From: Pyrus communis
Lineage: Eukaryota > Streptophyta > Magnoliopsida > Rosales > Rosaceae
Reading direction: 5' to 3'
Assembly (NCBI RefSeq): GCF_963583255.1
Contig: NC_084813.1
Coordinates: forward strand, 11,642,001-11,706,000
DNA length: 64,000 nt
The notes below the pieces were generated by a model that made no database searches, was not told where the DNA came from, and worked only from the letters and a program-made list of their open reading frames with translations. Position numbers and translations under genes: made by a program. This document shows positions 57,550 through 64,000 of this stretch, piece after piece. Within the stretch, counting starts at the first letter, position 1, and each line of letters opens with the position of its first letter.

Positions 57550-58060
57550 TCAATCCAATGAATCTAGGGAAATCTGAAAGTTAATTTAAGCGAACCTAAT
57601 TAACTTGGAGCATTGAGTTTCATAATTTATCGAAAGACCAACCGAAAATCAATCTTGTATTGCAAGTGTAACATGTGTGGAGAAGAACCCCTTGGCTATT
57701 CCATCATCCATATTTTCATCACATTCATATTTACGTTTATTCGTTTTACAATTTGCTTAGTTTATTAACTTGTTTTGTTATTTCAATTTTCGTCAAATCA
57801 AACTTCCCCCCCCCTTATTTTGTTAAGTCTTAATCATTTGATTTGTCTTATTTTATGTTTTTAAAGTATTTGGAGTCTTTTGAACTTGTTTTGAGTCTTT
57901 TAAGTTTGTCTTAGTGTTTTAAAAGTTAGTTTTATTTATTTAAGTCAAGTGTTTAGCATCCCTAGTTAATCCCCGGTTAGAACGATCCCTACTTACATCA
58001 TTACTACAATTGTCACAAATAGGGTTTAATTTGTATGCGTATAATGCTCGTATCAAATTT

Positions 58061-58079
58061 TGGCGCCGTTGCCGGGGAT
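58061..58079 (+). other. Primer binding site (tRNA-Asp), element H
   Basis: TGGCGCCGTTGCCGGGGAT, five bases after the LTR. Hairpin GGGATTGGCAA (58075-58085) / TTGCTAATCCC (58088-58098) with a single G-T pair. Confidence 0.92.
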
Positions 58080-58272
58080 TGGCAAAATTGCTAATCCCTT
58101 GTCTTGAGTCTTGTTTAAATTGTTTGGTTTCTATTTTTTTTTTTTTTTAATTTTTGCACCGTGTGTATGTGTTTTGTTTTTGTGCCGTGTGTGGCAACTT
58201 GTTTTCTTACTTGTGCCAAGTCTATTAAGTTGGTTATTTATCTTGTTTACTTTTGTGTGTAGGTACTAGTTT
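58080..58272 (+). other. Leader between PBS and gag, element H
   Basis: T-rich, with a T-run at about 58134-58148. It ends in TGTGTGTAG (AG at 58261-58262) followed by GTACTAGTTT and the gag ATG. The acceptor-like TAG is kept, but CTGAC is not seen here. Confidence 0.6.
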
Positions 58273-61200
58273 ATGACCCGTAGCTCACAACCTGTTCGTG
58301 AGCATATCTCCGACTTTGACGGTGATTTCGAGAGGACTTTGAGAAGGAACAAGAAATTGCAAGAGTCTAATCCTCCTAGTCCCGAACCTGAAGTAGAAGA
58401 GGAAGCCCCAGATTGGGTTAAAGAAGAAGTACCAACCATGGCCAATGACAATCGAACCATCAAAGAGCTTTCTGCCTCGGGTTTGGCCAATGCAGCCCCT
58501 CTTTACATTCAATACCCCGAGGCTGCCCAAGGCAAGACTGATGAATTCGAGTTGAAGTCAAGCTTGTTGCACCACATTCCGAAATACCATGGGCTTTCCA
58601 TGGAAGATCCCAACAAGCATCTCAAGGAGTTCGAGGTTGTTTGTTCGAGCATGACACCCATAAATGTTGATGGGAACATTCTGATGATAAAGGCTTTTCC
58701 ATTCTCTCTTGTGGAAAAGGCTAAGGATTGGCTTTATGAATTAGCACCCGGGACCGTTACTTCTTGGGAGAGCATGAAGAGAGCGTTCTTAGAGAAGTTC
58801 TTCCCTACTTCAAAAGTCATTCTCTTAAGGAAGAAAATTAGCGGAATCCAACAAAGTCAAGGAGAATCTTTTCCGGCATACTACGAGCGTTTTAAAGCCC
58901 TTGTTGCATCATGTCCTCAACATCAAATGAAGGAGGAGCTTCTCCTTCAATACTTCTATGAGGGCCTTCTTCCCATTGAAAGGAAAATGCTCGATGCTTC
59001 GGCGGGAGGTGCATTGGTGGACAAAACACCTATGGCAGCCAAGACCCTAATTGCAAACCGTGCTCTAAATGCACAACAATATGAAGGTGTTGGGCAGAGA
59101 GACGCCCCACGGCCACATCATGTAAATGAGGTAAGTTCTATTTCCGAATTACAATCCCAAATGGCTAACCTTCAATCTATGTTGTCGCAGTTTGTGGAGG
59201 GCCCCAAAGCGCAAGGAGCTACAATCTGTGGTGTATGCTCCATTCAAGGGCATCCATCCGAGACATGCCCTCAATTAATTGAGAACGGAGGGTGGGAATC
59301 TGCCAATGCCATGGGCTATGGGAATCAAAACCAACCAAGGAACGACCCATATTCTAACACATATAATCCAGGTTGGAGAGATCACCCAAATTTCAGATGG
59401 AGAGATGCACAACAACCTGCCCAACAAAGTGGATTCCGACAACCTCCGGGTTTCTTTCCAAGGCCAATGGCACCACAACCACCTCCTCAAGCACAATCAT
59501 CCCAAACCAACTCAGGTACGTCTATGAATGATGATAAAACATATCAATTATTAACCACAATGGCGCAGGGAATGCAGACCCAAGCAAAGGAGGTGAATGA
59601 ACTAAAGAAACAAATGGGACAAATGGCCGAATTTTTGGGACAATTTCGTGAGAATGGTAAGTTACCAAGCACTACGGAGGTCAATCCAAAGGGTGGCTTC
59701 GAATCTGCAAAAGCTATCACCCTAAGAAGTGGAAAAGAAGCGGGAAGCAAAGCACATGAATCTGCCCAAAACAAGGAAGATGAGCAATCCGACCCCACGG
59801 CGAGTGTAGCACCACCCAAGCCGCAACCATCTAAACCTTCCCATCCGTCCATCTCAGGTAATGTTGTCCCAAATGTTGTGATTTCGAACACTACTCTGCC
59901 CAATGTTCCTTTCCCTCGCAGATTTGCACAATCAAAGAAGGAAGAAGCCGAGAAGGACATTCTAGAGACCTTTCGGAAAGTTCAAGTCAATATCCCGCTC
60001 CTAGATGCCATAAAGCAAGTGCCCAAATACGCTAAGTTCTTGAAGGAATTATGCACTACAAGGAAGAGGGCGTCACATAAAGAGGTAGTAAGGGTAAGTG
60101 AGAACGTTTCCGCTGTTTTACAAAGAAAGTTACCACCAAAGTGCAAAGATCCAGGTAGCTTTACAATCCCTTGTATTATTGGTCAAACTAAGTTCGAACA
60201 TGCTATGTTAGACTTAGGAGCTTCAATTAACGTCATGCCATACTCTATTTATGCTTCAATGAACCTTGGTGAATTGAAAAATGATGGTGTGATTATTCAG
60301 TTGGCCGATAGATCTAATGCCTATCCAAAGGGCGTATTGGAAGATGTCTTAGTGCAGGTGAATGATTTGATCTTCCCGGCGGATTTCTATGTCCTTGAAA
60401 TGGAGGAAACCACCCATGCTTCATCCTTGCCGATTCTTCTTGGGAGGCCATTCATGAAGACGGCCCGAACTAAGATAGACGTGTTTAAAGGCACTTTAAC
60501 AATGGAATTCGATGGGGAAGTGATTGATTTTAATATTTCTGAAACTATGAGATATCCCGTTGATGACCATTCTTGTTTTTCCATTGATGTTATCGATTCT
60601 TTGGCGCAGGTATACCTTGAAGAATTGAACGATGACGCCCTGGAAACAACCATCACTAAGGCCATAGAGCGCAAAAATGAAGGATTTTGGCCAATGCAAG
60701 GCCACGGCAAGGAGGAGGAATTCTTTGCCATGGGTTCTAGTGAAGAAATAATTGAGATTGTGGCAGCCCTTGAGTCATTGCCACAACAATATGGTAAGGT
60801 TCCACTCTCACTTTCAAATTCAGTTTCCACTAAGATGCTACCTTCTGTTGTTCAGGCACCATCGCTTGAACTTAAGCCGTTGCCGGACCATTTGAAGTAT
60901 GTGTTTTTGGGAGAAGGCGAAACATTGCCCGTCATCATTTCATCAAGTCTCACGGCAATGGACGAGGAGAAGCTTGTGAGGGTGCTGCGAGAGCACAAAA
61001 CGGCCATAGGGTGGACTTTGGCCGACATTAAAGGAATAAGCCCTACCACATGCATGCACCGTATACTTCTTGAGGAGGGGACTAAGCCATCCCGAGAGGC
61101 TCAACGCCGTCTCAACCCTCCAATGATGGAAGTGGTGAAGAAGGAAATAATCAAGCTTTTGGATTGCGGAGTGATCTACCCTATCTCCGATAGCCGTTGG

Positions 61201-63774
61201 GTCTCTCCAGTTCAAGTCGTTCCCAAGAAGTCCGGAGTAACTGTTATCAAGAATGATGAGAATGAGCTCGTGCCTACACGCATTCAGACTGGATGGCGGG
61301 TATGTATCGATTACCGGAAGCTAAATGCCATGACTAGGAAAGATCACTTTCCTTTGCCATTCATCGACCAGATGCTCGAAAGGTTAGCCGGTCATGCTTT
61401 TTACTGTTTTCTTGATGGATACTCTGGATATAACCAAATTGTGATAGCCCCGGATGATCAAGAGAAGACCACATTCACATGTCCCTTTGGAACATTTGCT
61501 TATCGTCGCATGCCATTTGGCTTATGCAACGCACCGGCCACTTTCCAAAGGTGTATGGTAAGTATATTTTCCGATTTTGTTGAAAAGATCATTGAGGTTT
61601 TCATGGATGATTTCAGTGTATTTGGGAGTTCATTTGATAATTGCTTGGATAATCTGACCTTAATTTTGAAACGATGTGTTGAAACTAACCTTGTCTTGAA
61701 TTGGGAGAAATGTCATTTTATGGTGAAACAAGGTATAGTTTTAGGACATATTGTTTCAGAAAAAGGAATTGAAGTAGATAAATCAAAAATAGACCTTGTA
61801 CGTCACTTACCCTCTCCTACTTCGGTTAGAGAGGTACGTTCGTTTCTTGGCCATGCAGGGTTCTATAGGCGTTTTATCAAGGACTTCTCCAAGATGTCCA
61901 ACCCCCTTTGCCGATTGCTTCAAAAAGATGTGCCATTCAAGTTTGATGAAGAGTGTAATTCGGCATTTAACCAACTCAAGGAGAAGCTAGTCTCGGCCCC
62001 CATTATTGTACCTCCAGATTGGAGCCTTCCATTCGAGCTCATGTGCGATGCATCCGACTATGCATTAGGAGCTGTTCTAGGACAAAGAAGAGACAAGCGG
62101 CCGCATGTCATATACTATGCCTCTCGGACTCTCAATGATGCCCAATTGAACTACTCCACGACGGAAAAAGAACTTCTAGCTGTGGTTTTTGCTTTAGATA
62201 AATTCCGTTCATATTTAATTGGTACTAAAGTAATCGTTTATTCTGATCATGCAGCTTTGAGGTACTTGCTCACGAAAAAGGAAGCAAAGCCGAGGCTTAT
62301 CCGTTGGATTCTTCTTCTTCAAGAATTTGATATTGAAATCCGGGATAAGAAAGGAAGCGAGAATGTAGTGGCTGACCATTTAAGCCGAATGATCCACGAG
62401 GAGCATGAACATGCCGTACCTATCCCTGAAACTTTCCCCGATGAGCAGCTGCTATCCATTGAGGTAAGTGAACCATGGTATGCAGATTTAGTGAATTACT
62501 TGGTGGCTAAACAATTTCCAAATGAACTAAACAAGCACCAACGTGATAAGCTTAAAAATGATGCACGTTTCTATGTTTGGGATGACCCTTATTTGTGGAA
62601 GTATTGCTCAGATCAAATTGTACGTAGATGTGTGCATGATTCTGAATTTCACTCAATTCTAAGCTTTTGTCACACATATGCATGTGGTGGTCATTTTGGC
62701 ACACAACGCACTGCCCTCAAGGTTCTAGAGTGTGGTTTTTATTGGCCGACTATATTTAAGGATGCTAGAACCTTTTGTATGTCTTGTGATCGTTGCCAAC
62801 GAATGGGTAACATAGGTACCAAGGACCAAATGCCGCAAACCCCTGTCTTTAATGTTGAAATTTTTGATGTTTGGGGCATTGATTTCATGGGCCCTTTCCC
62901 TCCATCTTATGGTTTCACTTATATCTTGCTAGCCGTTGATTATGTTTCTAAATGGGTGGAAGCAAAAGCCACCCGTACTAACGATTCTAAGGTGGTTGCA
63001 GATTTCGTGAAAACTAACATTTTTGCTAGGTTTGGAATGCCGAGGGTAATCATAAGTGATGGAGGGTCTCACTTTTGCAATCGGACCATTGAGGCGTTGC
63101 TAAGAAAGTACCATGTCAACCATAAGGTCTCCACACCTTACCATCCTCAAACAAATGGCCAAGCCGAGGTGTCTAACCGAGAAATCAAACAAATTTTGGA
63201 GAAGACCGTTGGACCAACAAGGAGGGATTGGAGCTTACGTTTAGATGATGCACTGTGGGCATATCGTACGGCATACAAAACACCTATTGGGATGTCACCT
63301 TTTCGGCTCGTCTATGGTAAGCCATGTCATTTGCCCGTAGAGTTAGAACACAAGGCACATTGGGCCGTGAAGACTTTCAACATGGACATAGATGCAGCGG
63401 GAGTTCATAGGAAGCTCCAATTGAATGAACTTGAGGAGATTCGGGATGAAGCCTATGAGAATGCCCGGGTGTACAAAGCCAAGACCAAAGCATTCCATGA
63501 TAAAATGATTCGAACCAAGACCTTCACAGTTGGGCAGAAAGTGTTACTTTTCAACTCTCGCCTACGTTTGTTTCCTGGTAAGTTGCGTTCTAAATGGATT
63601 GGCCCGTTTGTTGTTACTAACGTTTTACCTTATGGTGCAGTACAAATCAAAAGTTCAAGGACGCAACAAGAATTCAAAGTGAATGGGCATCGATTGAAGC
63701 CCTATTACGAGACGTTTGAGGAGCATGTCGTGGAGGAGGTACCCCTCCATGCCGTGGAACCTAGTCAAGCTTAA
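58273..63774 (+). CDS. gag-pol: Gag-Pol polyprotein of element H, complete
   Basis: 1833 residues without a stop; gag and pol share one frame. Gag occupies about residues 1-320, with zinc knuckle C319-C322-H327-C332 ([14 protein letters not shown]). The linker is Gln/Pro-rich with a coiled-coil-like stretch. The aspartic protease has D647 in LDLGAS. RT (about 945-1200) has FMDDF with D1112 and D1113. RNase H has D1259 and D1325 and the STTEKEL glutamate. Integrase has zinc ligands from H1467, then catalytic D1537 (GIDFMG), D1596 (ISDGG) and E1632 (QAEV), a D-D-35-E spacing. A WIGPFVV motif lies in the C-terminal domain; no chromodomain. The start is the conserved ATGAC(C/T)CGTAG. All activities of an autonomous element are present except an envelope-like protein. 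Confidence 0.95.
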   Translation: MTRSSQPVREHISDFDGDFERTLRRNKKLQESNPPSPEPEVEEEAPDWVKEEVPTMANDNRTIKELSASGLANAAPLYIQYPEAAQGKTDEFELKSSLLHHIPKYHGLSMEDPNKHLKEFEVVCSSMTPINVDGNILMIKAFPFSLVEKAKDWLYELAPGTVTSWESMKRAFLEKFFPTSKVILLRKKISGIQQSQGESFPAYYERFKALVASCPQHQMKEELLLQYFYEGLLPIERKMLDASAGGALVDKTPMAAKTLIANRALNAQQYEGVGQRDAPRPHHVNEVSSISELQSQMANLQSMLSQFVEGPKAQGATICGVCSIQGHPSETCPQLIENGGWESANAMGYGNQNQPRNDPYSNTYNPGWRDHPNFRWRDAQQPAQQSGFRQPPGFFPRPMAPQPPPQAQSSQTNSGTSMNDDKTYQLLTTMAQGMQTQAKEVNELKKQMGQMAEFLGQFRENGKLPSTTEVNPKGGFESAKAITLRSGKEAGSKAHESAQNKEDEQSDPTASVAPPKPQPSKPSHPSISGNVVPNVVISNTTLPNVPFPRRFAQSKKEEAEKDILETFRKVQVNIPLLDAIKQVPKYAKFLKELCTTRKRASHKEVVRVSENVSAVLQRKLPPKCKDPGSFTIPCIIGQTKFEHAMLDLGASINVMPYSIYASMNLGELKNDGVIIQLADRSNAYPKGVLEDVLVQVNDLIFPADFYVLEMEETTHASSLPILLGRPFMKTARTKIDVFKGTLTMEFDGEVIDFNISETMRYPVDDHSCFSIDVIDSLAQVYLEELNDDALETTITKAIERKNEGFWPMQGHGKEEEFFAMGSSEEIIEIVAALESLPQQYGKVPLSLSNSVSTKMLPSVVQAPSLELKPLPDHLKYVFLGEGETLPVIISSSLTAMDEEKLVRVLREHKTAIGWTLADIKGISPTTCMHRILLEEGTKPSREAQRRLNPPMMEVVKKEIIKLLDCGVIYPISDSRWVSPVQVVPKKSGVTVIKNDENELVPTRIQTGWRVCIDYRKLNAMTRKDHFPLPFIDQMLERLAGHAFYCFLDGYSGYNQIVIAPDDQEKTTFTCPFGTFAYRRMPFGLCNAPATFQRCMVSIFSDFVEKIIEVFMDDFSVFGSSFDNCLDNLTLILKRCVETNLVLNWEKCHFMVKQGIVLGHIVSEKGIEVDKSKIDLVRHLPSPTSVREVRSFLGHAGFYRRFIKDFSKMSNPLCRLLQKDVPFKFDEECNSAFNQLKEKLVSAPIIVPPDWSLPFELMCDASDYALGAVLGQRRDKRPHVIYYASRTLNDAQLNYSTTEKELLAVVFALDKFRSYLIGTKVIVYSDHAALRYLLTKKEAKPRLIRWILLLQEFDIEIRDKKGSENVVADHLSRMIHEEHEHAVPIPETFPDEQLLSIEVSEPWYADLVNYLVAKQFPNELNKHQRDKLKNDARFYVWDDPYLWKYCSDQIVRRCVHDSEFHSILSFCHTYACGGHFGTQRTALKVLECGFYWPTIFKDARTFCMSCDRCQRMGNIGTKDQMPQTPVFNVEIFDVWGIDFMGPFPPSYGFTYILLAVDYVSKWVEAKATRTNDSKVVADFVKTNIFARFGMPRVIISDGGSHFCNRTIEALLRKYHVNHKVSTPYHPQTNGQAEVSNREIKQILEKTVGPTRRDWSLRLDDALWAYRTAYKTPIGMSPFRLVYGKPCHLPVELEHKAHWAVKTFNMDIDAAGVHRKLQLNELEEIRDEAYENARVYKAKTKAFHDKMIRTKTFTVGQKVLLFNSRLRLFPGKLRSKWIGPFVVTNVLPYGAVQIKSSRTQQEFKVNGHRLKPYYETFEEHVVEEVPLHAVEPSQA

Positions 63775-64000
63775 ACGGAGGTACCGTCCGGCTGCAAGAC
63801 GTAAAAGAAAGCGCTACTTGGGAGGCAACCCATGCATTCAACAAAGGAAGACTTAGAAAGCACTCCAATTCCAGATTCCTAAAAAACTCTTCTCTTTGTT
63901 GATATTTCGTTTCTGCCTTGTTAGGTTGTTTAGTTGTTATTGTTTGTTTGTTTATTAATTGTGTGAGTCTATGATTGTAACATTAAGAAAATGTTTTGTT
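63775..64000 (+). mobile_element. Start of the 3' non-coding region of element H
   Basis: This includes the post-pol motif (63785-63835: CGTCCGGCTGCAAGACG, AAAGCGCTAC, GGGAGGCAACCC) and a decayed hairpin GTAACATTAAGAAAATGTTT (63977-63996). The window ends before the first PPT-like tract. Confidence 0.8.

Larger units (their letters stand above)
55645..58055 (+). mobile_element. 5' LTR of element H
   Basis: 2411 bp from TGATAGGAGCATTTTCATG to GCTCGTATCA. It has a private repeat-rich U3 (55969-56175), TATAAATA at 56783-56790, hairpin CCCCCT/AGGGGG (57191-57208), three perfect TGCGTATTCCAT words and TTAATCCCCGG at 57966-57976. A partial internal duplication lies near 57000-57175 (GTGCCTAAACGTTCATACAATTC type). 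Confidence 0.93.
55645..64000 (+). mobile_element. Element H: apparently intact Athila-like retrotransposon (3' end outside window)
   Basis: 5' LTR 55645-58055, PBS, uninterrupted gag-pol, post-pol motif and the start of the 3' region. The left flank CAAAC (55640-55644) is the expected TSD. It is the only element here with an undamaged coding frame and so the best candidate for autonomy. Confidence 0.9.

Overview
The window looks like repeat-dense nuclear DNA of a flowering plant, probably a eudicot. I see no host protein-coding gene. Nearly every base belongs to nested LTR retrotransposons of the Ty3/gypsy (Metaviridae) superfamily. They resemble the Athila group: gag and pol in one frame, a tRNA-Asp primer binding site (PBS), LTRs of about 1.8-2.4 kb running TGATAGGAG...CA, a protease with D-(L/I)-G-A-S, and a long non-coding stretch between pol and the 3' LTR. 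A Cassandra-type solo LTR carrying 5S rRNA-like sequence also points to a vascular plant. I cannot name the species.

Layout. 1-1481: 3' non-coding end of element A. 1482-8243: element B (5' LTR, broken gag-pro, pol almost wholly deleted, 3' region, no 3' LTR). 8244-8920: second copy of A's 3' region. 8921-9344 plus 21303-22896: LTR D, split by element C. 9345-21302: element C, complete with both LTRs and a GCAAG target-site duplication (TSD), spoiled by two nonsense codons. 22897-24170: 3' end and partial LTR of element M. 24171-35656: element K pol fragments, interrupted by a minus-strand gag-only element (24569-28988, TSD TGACT) and by an LTR (30254-32517). 35491-40367: LTR E, interrupted by two solo LTRs (TSDs GATAG and CACCT). 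40368-55492: element G, interrupted by a Cassandra solo LTR (TSD CCGCA), by the 3' part of element J (43483-47448) and by a minus-strand solo LTR (TSD AAGTC). 55493-55644: inverted LTR end. 55645-64000: element H, with an uninterrupted 1833-codon gag-pol, running off the window.

Only H has a gag-pol frame free of stops and with all catalytic motifs visible. C is nearly intact. B, J and the minus-strand element lack pol functions and would depend on an autonomous relative. The order of nesting gives relative ages: LTR D before C; K before the gag-only element; LTR E before its two solo LTRs and G; G before J, the AAGTC solo LTR, Cassandra and the inserts in its 3' LTR.

Most interesting signals: (1) a full-length tRNA-Asp sequence with its CCA fused at the PBS of the gag-only element, apparently a reverse-transcribed primer; (2) a short word repeated three to four times in each LTR at homologous places, whose sequence differs between families but changes together at all sites; (3) a PBS that can pair with either of two flanking segments; (4) a conserved motif just after the pol stop codon; (5) a branch point plus 3' splice site directly before gag. 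All reading was by eye; boundaries without a TSD are accurate to a few bases only.
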